A stretch of 64,000 nt of DNA from Erigeron canadensis (Eukaryota; Streptophyta; Magnoliopsida; Asterales; Asteraceae), in the NCBI RefSeq assembly GCF_010389155.1, contig NC_057762.1, positions 38,128,055 to 38,192,054 on the forward strand, given 5' to 3'. Within the stretch, counting starts at the first letter, position 1. Each line of letters starts with the position of its first letter. A program made the position numbers and the translations under genes. Below, one piece after another: positions 50,146 through 61,999 of this stretch. Under the pieces are notes generated by a model, which was not told where the DNA came from, did not search any database, and was given only the letters and a program-made list of their open reading frames with translations.

Positions 50146-50961
50146 CTTTTACGTTTTTTCTTTTATTTGTCTTTAGTTTTGCCTTTTTGGTAATTTGACC
50201 TCCTTCTCTTTTCTTTTTTCTGTCTATTCCAGCCCCTCCTATTTTCTTTTTGAATTTTTCTATCCCCTCAAAGTATGCATATATATTTGGTTTTATATAA
50301 TTAAACCCCAAATTTTTTTTTAAATTTTTTTTGGGTTTTTGAATTTCTAAATTTTTATTTTTTGTTTATACCATTTATGTTTTAGGCTTTTGTATTTATT
50401 TTAATATTGGGTTTTCTTTTACAATTTCTTTAATACTTAGACCAATTTTGTTTTTTTGTTATTGTTATAACTATTGTATTCTTTTTTTTTTTGTAACATT
50501 TTGTTTTTTTAACATATTTTTTACGATTTCTTTGTAATTTTATAATTTTTCGTTTGAAAATTTTTAAAACTTTTTGCATTTTTTTTTAATGCCACCGTCA
50601 AAAACATCCGGCTAGATATAACTACACGCTTCAAACATCGACGCCACCCAACGGGCGGCATGTGAACCACCTAATAAAATATTATGGATTATGTTTATTT
50701 TCCTCTCCATATTCATTGTTGATTTTGCTAAGTATCATTGTTTATTGTTAAAAAAAATAAGTAATATCTAAAACTTTTTTTTAATAAATTTTGGGTCTTA
50801 CAACCATGATAGTGTATAGGGAGGTTTATATATAGACAACTTTGTCCTACTTAATATAGTGTTTTCATGTTCTAAGATAAAAAAATGACTTATGACCTTA
50901 TATTTTGAGGTAACCCTAACATTTATCTTTAAAGATAAAAATGTTAACCACTTGATATAAC

Positions 50962-51811
50962 CATAGTTGTCAAACTCGTACGAGTCAAGTAAAAAAATTG
51001 AGAAGACGTTGCAACTCGTTTAATAACTCGTAAATGGTTTTGGCTCGTAAGTTAAATCGCGGTTTTTTGCATGACTCGTACCGAGTCAGTACGACTAAGT
51101 CGTACGATTCTTGATAGTAATGGTCAAATATACATTTGAATAATATGACTTGTGGCATCCCCAACAATATTGACTAAAGTTAGAAAATGTAATATAGCGC
51201 TACTAGCTTTTACCAGACTATCTTTCTAGCTATTAGATATTATTCGTTTTTCTTTTTTTTTTAACAGTGGTAATTGAACTTAGCGGTATGTCTCTTTATC
51301 GTCCGGTTCTTTTTTAATTTTTTTAATCTTCATTTTTTTTTTTCATTTTTTTTTTCAGTTCCTTTCCATTGAAGATGATCAAATTTTTTATTGTGTAGCT
51401 ATTTTATTTTTGTTTTTTTTCTCTCCAGCGTCGATAACTGTGTAAGGTAAAACTTTAACCTTATAACTTATAACATTTATTATTCCTTATTTGATTGAAA
51501 TATTATTAAACTAGATTAAATAATATGTTGATATTAATATTTTATATTTAATACTCCATATATAATGTCATATATCTACAATTTGCTGTAAGTTTGTTAT
51601 CATGTGTCATTGTATTTTATTTTATATATAATTTAAGAAATTTTTGTTGTATGATTTTAGTAATGACAAAATAAATAAAAAAAACCATAGATATTACTAT
51701 ATTGTGTATATATTTAAAATATTCGACTCTTACGAGTCGACTCGCGAATCGACGATGAGTCAAAAAATCAAGATTTCGAGTCGAGTCGAAAATTACGACT
51801 CGATAACTATG
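50962..51811. mobile_element. non-autonomous hAT-type element, 850 bp
   Basis: Ends catagttgtcaaactcgta and, inverted, catagttatcgagtcgta; flanked by perfect 8-bp repeats gatataac (50954-50961 and 51812-51819). Subterminal regions are dense in actcg/cgagt words on both sides (50975-51115 and 51720-51805), which looks like a transposase-binding array. The centre is AT-rich and has no transposase frame. Confidence 0.82.
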
Positions 51812-51869
51812 GATATAACCTTAGTTAAACTATCAATGGGTGTTGGTCTAAGGATTAGCATAAATATTA

Positions 51870-52123
51870 TTCCCTCCGTCCCATTAAAAATGTCTTAGTT
51901 TGAATATTCAAAGTCTTAATCTTTAAACTTTGACCTTAAATATATTTTTTGTGTTATACAAAACTTAATGAAAATTATATCATTGAAATACACTTTTAAG
52001 ACACAATCAATTCATATAACTTTTATTAAGTATTATCTAACACAAAGAAAATTATTTATGATCAAAATTGAAAAATTTAGACTTTAAAAATTCAAAATAT
52101 GACACTTTTAATTAGACGGAGAG
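51870..52123. mobile_element. Stowaway-type MITE
   Basis: Left end ttccctccgtcccattaaaa and inverted right end ctctccgtctaattaaaa match the classic ctccctccgtcc Stowaway terminus. TA flanks both sides (51868-51869 and 52124-52125). 254 bp, non-coding, with internally paired arms. Confidence 0.85.
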
Positions 52124-52701
52124 TACATATAATGAGTCAACCACTCACTCCATATAAGGCAAATAGCCAAATACCCCCATCATTTAAATCAACGTACAAC
52201 TCCTCTTTATGGGCTGATGAAATGGACAGGCACCCTTATGGTCTTATATGAGGCAAAACGTATGTGGGCTGGAAAAATCTCCTTTAGAGTTTTACACTTT
52301 TACTTCATCCTATATAATTCGGCCCAAACCGTACTTCTAAGTTATGCCCTATGGGCTATGGGAAGTTGGGAACTTAAGAAGTAATCAAAGTGCTAAACAG
52401 TAAACAGTGTAATAATTTAGTATGATTTTATTTTTCTATATTGACGTGATTTCGTTATTAAAAAGAAGATATTATAAAAAGATATATTGGTTACACTTTT
52501 TAAGACATTATTGAACACAAGAGACAAGCTGCAATTTTCACTAGAATGTGTTACAGGACATTTTGCAAAGAGACAAGCAAGTCCCTTTCCAATTCTTTTT
52601 CTTGTATATTTTGTCCTCCATTTTAATATAATATAATATAATGTAATATAATATAAGATAATATAGTTGCAATAATAGTATAAATAATGGACATATTATT
52701 T

Positions 52702-52892
52702 GGGGTGTTTGATATTGCAATTACAAAACAAAATCTGCGTTTTTAAAATAGATTATGCGTTTTGAAAAAGTATGTAGGTACACGTTTTTATAGTCATAAC
52801 CACTTTTTCATATAAACACTTTTTTAAATTATTTGCATTTTACAAACGTAATAATCAGATAATCACTTTATAACTCAATCCCAAACATCCTC
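52702..52892. mobile_element. possible MITE
   Basis: ggggtgtttgatattg at the left is matched by the inverted right end ggaggatgtttgggattg; about 190 bp, AT-rich between. No clean target duplication was seen. Confidence 0.45.
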
Positions 52893-53042
52893 CTATTTTG
52901 TTTATCTTGCTACAGGATTTATGCTATCATCATCGGAGAAGCTCAGAGTCTCAAACAATTCGGGTCCATAAAACAAACTTTAATATTGGAGCATTTTCAA
53001 CGAGTACAATTGTTAATGTTATTTAATTTATGTCAAAATAAC

Positions 53043-53300
53043 TATAGATGGATATCCGCGCTTTGCGGCGGCTAAACTGTGATGGTTTTGGATTTATGGT
53101 TGTGGTGGTAAACTGCGGTGATTGACGTCGTTGGGTGGTTATGGTGAGATATATGTGTTTGTGTGCGTGTTCAATGTGGGTAAAGGAGAAGAAAGGGGAA
53201 AATGAGAAGTGTGTAGGGTTTTGTTTGTATACAGAGGTATTTTGGGTAGAAAAAAATGCTGAATTAAGAAATCTAAGTTTGTATTTTAAAGGAGTATAGA
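53043..53300 (-). mobile_element. Helitron-like element
   Basis: On the minus strand it begins tctatactcctttaaaat and ends with the hairpin ccgcaaagcgcgg then atatccatctatagt. It shares the start, the hairpin position and the triplet-rich region with the elements at 30209 and 47172. Confidence 0.5.
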
Positions 53301-53468
53301 TTAGAAACGATAACTGATCACTAGCTTCCAGTTGATAAACTTGTCAATAAATTGGTTAAACTTTATTATTTTTTGTAACATTTTGAATTTAAGAGCTTCG
53401 TAGGGATATTTTCATATTTGGAATATTTGAAAAAAAGAGTAAAATAGATTGCTTTCGTTTAAGATAAA

Positions 53469-53737
53469 CTAGCACCGTATTCGTGCAATGAGACGGTGGT
53501 CGTGGCGACAACGGTGTGGTGGTGGACGACTATTGGTGGTGGAGGCGACGTTGAGTGGCGTAAATAGAAATATTATAAAAGATAAAGAATTAATAGTGAA
53601 ATTTTTTAATCATTAATGTTAAGAGGATAGTGTATGTGAAAATATTTTAAGGATCGCGCTAAATGAAAAAAATACATACTTTTTAACACTTCCAAAAATG
53701 AATTGTTTTTTTTTATATATATAATATTGTATATAGA
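53469..53737 (-). mobile_element. Helitron-like element
   Basis: Minus-strand 3' end: cattgcacgaatacggtgctag before a t, preceded by ccaccaatagtcgtccaccacc-type triplet-rich sequence. The 5' end at 53737 (tctatata) is tentative. Confidence 0.4.
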
Positions 53738-55029
53738 TAAGTGAATTTTGTGAGTGAATTTTATAAATTTTGTGATGTATACTTTATCTTATACTTAGCA
53801 CTATGTTGAAGTATGTTTGAAAAAAGTTGTATGAGGAACTTAACAGTCGTTTATTTCTATTCTCTTATAAAGTAAAAGACATCTTTTTATTTTAAGTAAT
53901 TTTGTATTTGAATGATCAGAATTGTCTTTGACATTTTATACTTTACTATACTACTTAACTACTATATAAAACATGTTGAAAGTTTAGAGAAAATGAGATA
54001 TGCGAATTGATCAAAACACATTTGATGAATTAAATCACAACCCTTAATATTAAATTACAATATTAGTCCCTTATGTTACTTATAAGACCATTCCCATCGG
54101 CACAATTTGTTCTAGTCGGTCACCCCTTTATAATATAAACTAATTACAAATGTTCTGATGTCCCGCCGAACCGTTTGTCTAGACAATCAAAGTTGCGTGT
54201 TATTTTAATATTGTTTTGCGTAATTGTATGTGAAGTGGTATGACTTTCACCACTAGTATATATTAGTTCAATATATTTTTAGTTATTGGAGAGTGTAAAA
54301 TAGTAATAGATTTTGATTGGTTGTTGATGTGAGTATAAAACTTAGTTTTTGTTGGATTAGATAGATATATGAGATAGAAATATAGTTTTTTAATGAATAG
54401 TATTGTTGGGGTGGGTTGTGGATGAGGATGACTTAAAATATCTCTATTAACTCCATTTAAATCAAATACATTTACCTACACCTATTGATGTCGCCACCAA
54501 CGTCACCATCCGTCGCCGTCATCACACTGCCATTATTTCTGTCTCGTCGCCGCATTGCGCGGATGACGAAACTTTTGGAAGTACTTTTCGTAAAGTGAAT
54601 TTGGATGTCTTATTTTTTAAAATTCTTAAAATCAAAATTGAATATTTCCGTATTTGGACTCAAGCAAAATTGTATTTATTGAATAATGGTATGTATATGA
54701 CTCATAATAATTAACTTTGTGAACAGAAAAGGTTGTTTGAATACAAAACATACATTTTGTCTTGTAGCTATAAAAACGTCCCACCTCTAGAGAAAATGAC
54801 GTAGGAACAGTAATATAGATTATCGTGGACAAAAAGAATAGTGTGTGTTATCGTTATTCTTCCAAATTGCAGGGTAACGCATATGATGAGAAAACTCCCG
54901 AGGTTTTCATATAGTGCACGTTAACAAGAAAAATCTCTTGCGTTCGTAAATCTTACAAAAATTACGTCATATGCTACCTATTATTATTATTATATACACT
55001 AAAAAGTATGAATTGGTTTGTGTGCGCCA

Positions 55030-55795
55030 CACATTTTTAATACTTTTAGTCCCTGTCATTAAATTTATTACAACAATGGTCTCTATCAACTAACTCTAAC
55101 CTTTTAATTTTAGGTTTCTTAATATTTGTCACATAACCTTAACCTTTTAACTTTTGTCACATAACTTTAATTTCTTTTACTTTTAACACAAAAGTTTGCT
55201 TTTATTTAGTTTTTAAACATATGTTTTTCTAACTTTTGTCACGAAAGTTTCATTTTTTTACTTTTTATGACGGAAACTTTTAACTTTATTTCACTTAAAT
55301 TTAATTTCTTTTATTTTTGGCACGAAAGTTTTGTTTTATTTAGTTTTTAAACTTTTATTTTTCTAATTCATTCCACGAAAATTCATTCTTTTTACTTTTT
55401 ATCACAGAAACTTTTAAACTTGTACATTTTGTTACATAACTTTTATTTCTTGTACGAAAATTTTGTGTTATTTACTTTTTATACATTTGTTTTTCTAACT
55501 TTTGTCACGAAAGTTTCATTCTCTTTACTTTTTATCACATAAATTTATGAAGTTTTCGTCATTTTACTTTTTGTCACATCACTTTTATTATTTCTACTTT
55601 TCACACAAAGTTTTGTTCTATTTACTTTTTATACTTTAATTTTTTTAACTTCAGCCACCAACGTTTCATTTTTCTTTATTTTTTATCACATAACTTTTTA
55701 CTTTTTAACTTTTGCCACGAAAATTTCATTTTATATAATTTTTCACATGTTTACATGTCACGTAATGTCTCTCGCGGACAAAAAACTAGTTATTT
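55030..55795 (+). repeat. degenerate minisatellite (~135-150 bp period)
   Basis: About five diverged copies of a T-rich unit containing aacttttgtcacgaaagttt, catttttttactttttatcac and ataactttt. Equivalent words start near 55240, 55374, 55506 and 55656, giving spacings of 134, 132 and 150. The array ends with gtctctcgcggac then aaaaaactagt, which looks like a Helitron 3' terminus, so the array may be the body of such an element. Confidence 0.65.
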
Positions 55796-57280
55796 CTAAT
55801 ATCGACATATAATAACAAAACTCGTCCGTCCTTAGGACCCATGAAGTATATATGTCTCTGTATGTAATTAAAATAAAAATACTTGATAGTGCAGCTGGTC
55901 TATTCTTGAATTAAATTATACCCGTCCGATTAATAATACAGCATTTATAACAAACTTTAACTTGTACGATTTCAAAGATTTTAATTTGTGTACAAAATGA
56001 GGCTAGCTAAAATGATAGCTGCTTGATCAATTTCAATTCCGGCTCTGTAGATTAGACTCCATTGGATCGAGATCATATATATTATACTAATTGACTTGAA
56101 TGGAAACGGTCACGTTAGAGTGGGCGTAGATGGAGTTCTATATATGTGAACTACGTACGTGCTTAATTCCAGTGTGAATATATGGTGTACGAAAGGATTA
56201 AGTCATAAAGCTAGCTAGGTGAGACTTCATATATATATATATATATATATATAGGTTGGAAAGTTCCAATGAGATAGCTAGCCTTCGTGCAGTGAAGACG
56301 AATTAGGGTTTACGAGAATTTACAACGAAGGATTAGTTATTCGTACTGAAGATAGTTAAGGTATATCACCAATAGCTACGCGTACATATTATTTATCTCA
56401 TCTCATAGACTCATAATATGCATGGCCACATCTACCAATTAATATACTAAAACAAGATTGAGGTATTGTATAATCAATACATGGCATGCAGTTCTTATCA
56501 ACATATACTATATATACGTGCTATTTTGTTCATGATAATAAAACTAGGTTTTCCAGTTTGACTACTTAAAAGACTTGTTTTCTAAATCTAGATATTTTGG
56601 TCACTCGTTTTGTTTGGTAAAAAGTTTAAGTTTAAGTTAACCCCTATACATAACACATCCTATTAGCTAGCTAGGAAGAAGATACATAGCCAATTTCAAA
56701 CGTATGTATATATTGACTGAATTGTAATGACATATGGGGAAACCTGGGAAGTGAATATGGGGTTGTCTCCCATGACTTAGACGGGGAACCTCTCACATTT
56801 TAATACTTAGGCAAAAGTGTTGTAAAGGGGGAAATAGGAAACTAGCTATACATGTAATTAAAACCAACTCGAAATACACCTAATTAGTTAAGTTAGAACC
56901 CCGATAATGCACCCCTATTAACCAGGACGCCAGAGCAAAATTTCAAACTTACTATACGTATATTGATCAGTTAGCTTATACTCGATCACGTGTATATATA
57001 CTTAACTCAAGCAATGACGTACATATATAGGCGAAGTTGTGTAACTAAACGGGAGATGTAGGAAACTCTACTACATCAAGACCAGTCGACTAAGATATTT
57101 ACGGGTTAAATTTAATTTTTCCATTCTCATTATATAATACACGTACTTTAGGAGAAAGTGACATGTGAGGATGGTGATCATAACACCTAAATATTTATCG
57201 ATTTTGAGGACACAGTTAGATAACAAAAATTTCTCCATCCCCTTGCTTCTTGAGTAGTACTCCGTAGCTAGTAGTAGTAG

Positions 57281-57287
57281 TATATAA
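57281..57287 (+). promoter_or_regulatory. possible TATA box of the MAKR6-like gene
   Basis: tatataa followed by the palindromic gctagctagc run, 121 bases before the ATG at 57408. A (ta)n/(ga)n microsatellite lies in the presumed leader (57361-57395). Confidence 0.4.
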
Positions 57288-57407
57288 CAAGCTAGCTAGC
57301 TAGCTTGACGTAGTTTCATTAACGTTTGAAACCTAATTTCAGTATAATCATTTATACTCATATATATATATATATATAGAAAGAGAGAGAGAGAAATTAA
57401 TTAATTA

Positions 57408-57938
57408 ATGGAGAACTTTGATCAAACTAGTCTTGCAAGCGAAAGCTTCTCGGCTAACTGGCTTGTAAACAAGGCAGTTCCTTCTTCTTTGGTGTGTTTA
57501 AATTCACATTCTCAAGATTTTGACTTTAACATTGTGTTACCGCCAACATCCTCTTATACCCTTGTGGATGCTGGTGAAATCTTTTATCATGGAGAAATCG
57601 CTCCTTCGTTTACGAATCATATGAATATTAATTCCAATGTTTCTTATTCTTATCCATCCACTCCCATTATTTGCATACGTTCTTCATCATCTAAAACTCG
57701 TCATTCACCCACATCATGCCCCAGATATTTCACTATGTTAAGAAGATGGAAGAAATCCTCCAGGAAAATACTTAAGAAGTGTTTTCAGATGTTGTTGAGT
57801 GATGATGGGTCTGCTTCCCACGAACAATCAAAAGAAGATCACTTTGGTAATCCTAGAAACATATCCTTTGATGTTGAGGATTCTATATATGAGGCGATCG
57901 TTCATTGCAAAAGATCTTTTTATGCCCAAATGATATGA
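57408..57938 (+). CDS. MAKR6-like probable membrane-associated kinase regulator
   Basis: Single-exon gene, 176 aa, no signal peptide or membrane segment. The opening SLASESFSANWLVNKA, the word DFDFNIVLPP, the DAGEIFYHGEIAPSF segment and the ending VEDSIYEAIVHCKRSF match what I recall of MAKR6 (At5g52870), a relative of the brassinosteroid inhibitor BKI1. Such proteins sit on the inner plasma membrane through basic residues and bind receptor kinases. A basic patch (LRRWKKSSRKILKKCF, about residues 110-125) could serve as the lipid-binding region. The Ser-rich middle (SSSSKTRHSP) may be phosphorylated. Shorter than most MAKRs. The function is inferred from similarity only. Confidence 0.75.
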   Translation: MENFDQTSLASESFSANWLVNKAVPSSLVCLNSHSQDFDFNIVLPPTSSYTLVDAGEIFYHGEIAPSFTNHMNINSNVSYSYPSTPIICIRSSSSKTRHSPTSCPRYFTMLRRWKKSSRKILKKCFQMLLSDDGSASHEQSKEDHFGNPRNISFDVEDSIYEAIVHCKRSFYAQMI

Positions 57939-60111
57939 TCGATCTTAATTTCTCGATCTTTTGAAATCTAGAGTTTTTTTTTGTTTTTAAAGGTATATTT
58001 CATTTCAAGAAAGCTAGAGTTATAGTTTTTTCAAACGACGCTCTTCTAGCCTTCTAATCAAGGTAAAAGCTAGGACCAGTACGTAGTATTCAGGAGTAAG
58101 GCGATGCATTAGTGGGATCTTGTTGATCCAGATATAAGCTCTTATGATGAATGAGTTTTACGGTTCAATAGTATTTGTTTGCCTAGCTATGTCTTTGATG
58201 GATGTTCTTAATTAAAGGAGTTTGCTACGTCAAGTACGTGGCGGCTTAATTGTGTGAAGATTTGAGAATCAGATGATTTTCAGCAATGGTCATCCCAGAA
58301 GGGATGGTTGTTCTTTTTTTCATGATATTGTTCGTTTGTCATTTAATTAAATGGTGTTTTAGTCGTTGTGAAATTAAATTCAGCTAGCAACTTGGATGCA
58401 AAATCCTAGTCTTTCCAGTTTGTAGTTTTCTTTTTAGCTCTTTGCTAGTTTTCATAAAAGCGACAGTTAAAAAGAAAATCAATAGTTTTTGAATAAATTT
58501 AATGTCTCGAGGTTCCCGCATTTTTTTTATTTTTTGAACATCCAAAATTTTATTATGCATAAATAAAACAAATGGTAAAGAAAAACCTTGAGCTAAAGGA
58601 TTACAACAAGATACTAGGACTCGATCTTAATCCAAATAGGCCACGATAAGTGCAACTTCAAATATATCGTACGTGTTGACAACCAAAGAGAAAATAAGGA
58701 CTCTATTGATGTATACACTTTGATCGATCGAGGTGCCGGCCGGCATTCCAATGACTTGCTTATTTTATCTACCTACCTGTACACAATGCAAACCGTACGT
58801 AGGTTACCAAACTTGATGATGTTTAAGAATATTTACAAGTTTTAAACTATGAAAAAGAAATTTTTACTTTCATTTGTCTCATGACCAATTATATTCAAAA
58901 ATACTAAGTAGATATAAACAAGTTTCAAAGAAAGGTTCTAATTCATCCTACATATATATTAAGCCTATGAAGCTAGCCTTCTACACAGTGTCATTCGTTC
59001 AAGTATAATTAAGCGAGTCTTTCTTTAAAATGTAGTATTAAATGAGCAGCAGGCCGGATGCAGGTTGATATGCCCATATATGTTAATATTACACATTACA
59101 CGCTCAATTAACATCGATTCTCAAACACAAATTAAGTTCCAAAAAAGAATAAAAAATAAAATAAAAATGGGACATGCTACAAATTGGATTTGTAAAGCAT
59201 TCTATGCTAAAAGACAAAATATATACAAACAAAATTAATGGGCACCACTAAGAAAAGGTTAAAGTAGAAACAAATAAATTCAGGTGATACGTACTTATTG
59301 TCTTGTCCACATAACATCACTCTTAACCCATTATCCCTTCTCAGTTAAAGGAAAAAAAAAAAAAAAGAAGAAGAAGAAAATTGTGTCACTACCTCTCCTG
59401 GTGACAATGCGTTTTTATTCGTCCCATATCATCGGCACATCACTTTATTGTGGAGAAAAATCACAAATTAAATGTCAAATATAATGACAAATTAACAAGA
59501 TAATACGGTGTGCAGCAACGACTATTCTTAATAGTTGTTTTTTTTTTCTTTAACGTCCTCGAGCTCAACGGTAATTGTCACACTTATACACGTGGAAGGA
59601 AAAAAAATCCACACTTATAACTATGAAAATTGTTATCCACTTTAAATTATGAAAGTCTCTCTGTAAACACGAAGTTTAATTTCCCACTTAGCAGCCCAAA
59701 CATTAAAGCCTGTGACACTCTGATGAGTCTGATGGTGTCAGTTTTTTGTGGTTAAAAGCCCTTTATAGCAGCCCAAACATTAAAACCTGCTAGTGTGAAT
59801 CTTTTTTGTCAAAGCCCAAGAGTTTATTAATTAAGTTACCCTCAGCCCTGCTAATGTACATTATATATTGCCTCTTCTAAAATAAATAAATACTCTTCGA
59901 AGATCCGTCACTATTTCCCAGTTATATTGATCTCATTATTCGTAACATCCGGGTCCCCTCAGATCTCTGTCAGTTTGTAAGAACAGAAATCCTGCAATTC
60001 TAGTTGGTTTGATTGGAAGCTTAATTATTATAATTGCAACATTTAATCCCAGTTATATTTAATGCTTTAGAATGCTAGTCATCATTGTAATTATAATTGC
60101 AACATTAGTTG

Positions 60112-60420
60112 CTTGTCTAGTTCGTTGATAGAGTGCTAGACCATGCATCTTCTTTAATGCTCGGTTCTCGAGTTCAATTTTTAAAGAAAAGAGAAGAGAA
60201 GAAAAGAGATGAATGGAAGAGAAGGGGTGGATTTTTCATCCTTCCCAATCATCCCAAAAATGGGATGAAAGTTTCTTGGCTAAAATCTATTGTATTCTCC
60301 TTCTAAATCTTTTCCTTTCTTTTCTCTTCTTCTCTTAAATAAAACTTAAGAACACAACTATTTTTAAGATCTTTCACAATCTTTTTTATTCCTTCCAAAA
60401 AAAAACTCGAGAACTGAGTG
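60112..60420. repeat. tRNA-like fragment with inverted copy
   Basis: tagttcgttgatagagtgc (60118 on) resembles a pol III A box and ggttctcgagttcaa a weak B box. The part ctcggttctcgagtt followed by a purine-rich run recurs inverted near 60400-60420 (aaactcgagaactgag after a pyrimidine-rich run), giving about 200-bp spacing. Confidence 0.4.
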
Positions 60421-61166
60421 TAAATATATATATTTCGAAGCTGTTCAAAAATAATATTATTTTGAATATGCACATAGAGCAGCACATGTACAAATTCAAA
60501 TAGTAAATTTTAAATCCAACTTGTAGACCATTATTGACTAGATTTATCCATTTAGCAATCCTAATAATTCAAATATAAAACAAACTCAAAATGAATAAGC
60601 ATGTTTGAGTACATATATATAATATTATCTAAATCGTAATTTGAATTCTAATCTATATCTAAATCTAAATCTAAATTATAATGTAAAGTTTTTAGTTCCT
60701 TTTATTTTTTTCAAAGCTAAAATATTTATCTTTTTTATTTATTTATTATTTAAACATTTTTACTTGAAATATCTATAATATATTTTAAAATACCAATGAT
60801 ATATTAATACCTTAGATGAACTTAATTTTATAATCATAATATATAACTTTAACTTTAAAATACCTACACGGTTACAATACACATTTTACATCAATAAAAT
60901 ACACTATTTATCGTCCACATAACCGGCAATACTGTTGTATTGTTCGGGTACATTACTAATATGATTCTAATGCATGGCTAAATAACGAAGGAAACTTTTT
61001 AATTCAGTTGGATAAGTAGAAGAAGAATTCCAAGGAGTAACATTTCTATTTCTTTATCATTTTCAGAAGATTCAGCAAAGCTTCTTACATATATAGACAA
61101 TAAAAGTCAACGCTTTTTATTTGACTATTCTAGCTGCTGGATTTAGTCATCCAGACAAAGCCTTCG

Positions 61167-61177
61167 AATATATATAC
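61167..61177 (+). promoter_or_regulatory. possible TATA box of the ZCF37-like gene
   Basis: aatatatatac about 140 bases before the ATG at 61316, followed by a CT-rich and (ac)n leader. Confidence 0.35.
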
Positions 61178-61315
61178 TAGTACTTTATAATTCCTTTCCC
61201 CTCACTTTTCTTTCTCATAATAATTCTAACACACACACACATTCTACACAATTCAAAAGCTCTTGATTTATATACACGTTCACTTACATTTTTCAAAAAC
61301 AAGAATTAAAGCATT

Positions 61316-61999
61316 ATGGTCTTCTTTTGTGGATCTTGTCGAAGCCAAAAAGAAGACGATCTTGATGTGCTTTGGCCCTGTCCTACAACATCTCCAAGAA
61401 AACCAACACGAAAAAAATGCATTTTTGGTAGTCGTCGACGACAACGTAGTACTAAAACCACTACTAACCCGTATTCAAATCGTGGGCTCGACAAGTTTGA
61501 GGCACTTTTAGCCGAACTTGACCTTAAAAGACAGAACATATTTATACAAAAAGGATCCGAAGATGTGTCCATGGTTAAATTCATTTACGAAAGCAAAAAT
61601 GAAGTCAAACCAATTATAGTCAGGTTACGAGATCAAAGAAAACACGATTATTCTAGCTCCACGGATAGTGTCACAGACTTTGAGTATCATAAAGATGTCG
61701 GTTTTGTTAAAGAAATCGAAGAAGCATTAGAAACGAAACCATCGATTGATGAGTGTATTAAAAAGATTAGATTTGATGAATGGAATAGAAAAATCGGAGA
61801 ATGGTGGAAGCCTTCATATAGTTTGCCATTGTTTGTTATCATAATCTTGGTGTTGCTATTATTTTTTGGACGATCTTTTGCGATATTATGCACTTCTATC
61901 GGTTGGTATATGGTTCCGATTATTAACAAGACGCAAGATAATTCAAAGAAGCCGAAAAGGATCACGAAGAAAGAGTTCTTGAAAAAGTCAAAACCATAA
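61316..61999 (+). CDS. ZCF37-like protein with C-terminal membrane segment
   Basis: Single-exon gene, 227 aa, similar to the plant-specific ZCF37 family (At1g59590 and relatives), whose biochemical role is unknown to me. The N-terminus is basic with two Cys (CGSCRS) and a TTSPRKPTRKK stretch. The family signature NPYSNRGLDKFEALLAELDLKRQNIF (about 61-86) is followed by MVKFIYESKNEVKPIIVRLRD. A hydrophobic segment (SLPLFVIIILVLLLFFGRSF, about 169-188) and a second short one (ILCTSIGWYMVPII) form a C-terminal anchor, and the tail is Lys-rich (KKPKRITKKEFLKKSKP). The ATG is the first in frame after a plausible leader. Confidence 0.8.
   Translation: MVFFCGSCRSQKEDDLDVLWPCPTTSPRKPTRKKCIFGSRRRQRSTKTTTNPYSNRGLDKFEALLAELDLKRQNIFIQKGSEDVSMVKFIYESKNEVKPIIVRLRDQRKHDYSSSTDSVTDFEYHKDVGFVKEIEEALETKPSIDECIKKIRFDEWNRKIGEWWKPSYSLPLFVIIILVLLLFFGRSFAILCTSIGWYMVPIINKTQDNSKKPKRITKKEFLKKSKP

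Larger units (their letters stand above)
46290..57407. other. 11-kb gene-free stretch with transposon relics
   Basis: No gene supported. Listed separately: Helitron-like elements, a palindromic MITE, a hAT-type element, a Stowaway MITE, a possible MITE and a minisatellite. 48050-49960 and 55800-57240 are AT-rich with no visible structure beyond (ta) microsatellites such as 56228-56253. 50280-50600 is strongly T-rich. Confidence 0.55.
57939..61315. other. intergenic region
   Basis: No gene supported. Positions 59350-59378 hold a poly-A/(aag) run. Positions 60110-60420 contain a tRNA-like fragment and an inverted pair described separately. The last 150 bases are the promoter of the ZCF37-like gene. 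Confidence 0.5.

Noticed and set aside
50066..50311. Lys-rich minus-strand protein
   Set aside because: It is the reverse of a T/C-rich tract and lacks any family feature.
53040..54570. Proline- or glycine-rich coding fragments from ggtggt/ccacca tracts
   Set aside because: They belong to repeated Helitron-like elements and are interrupted by stops.
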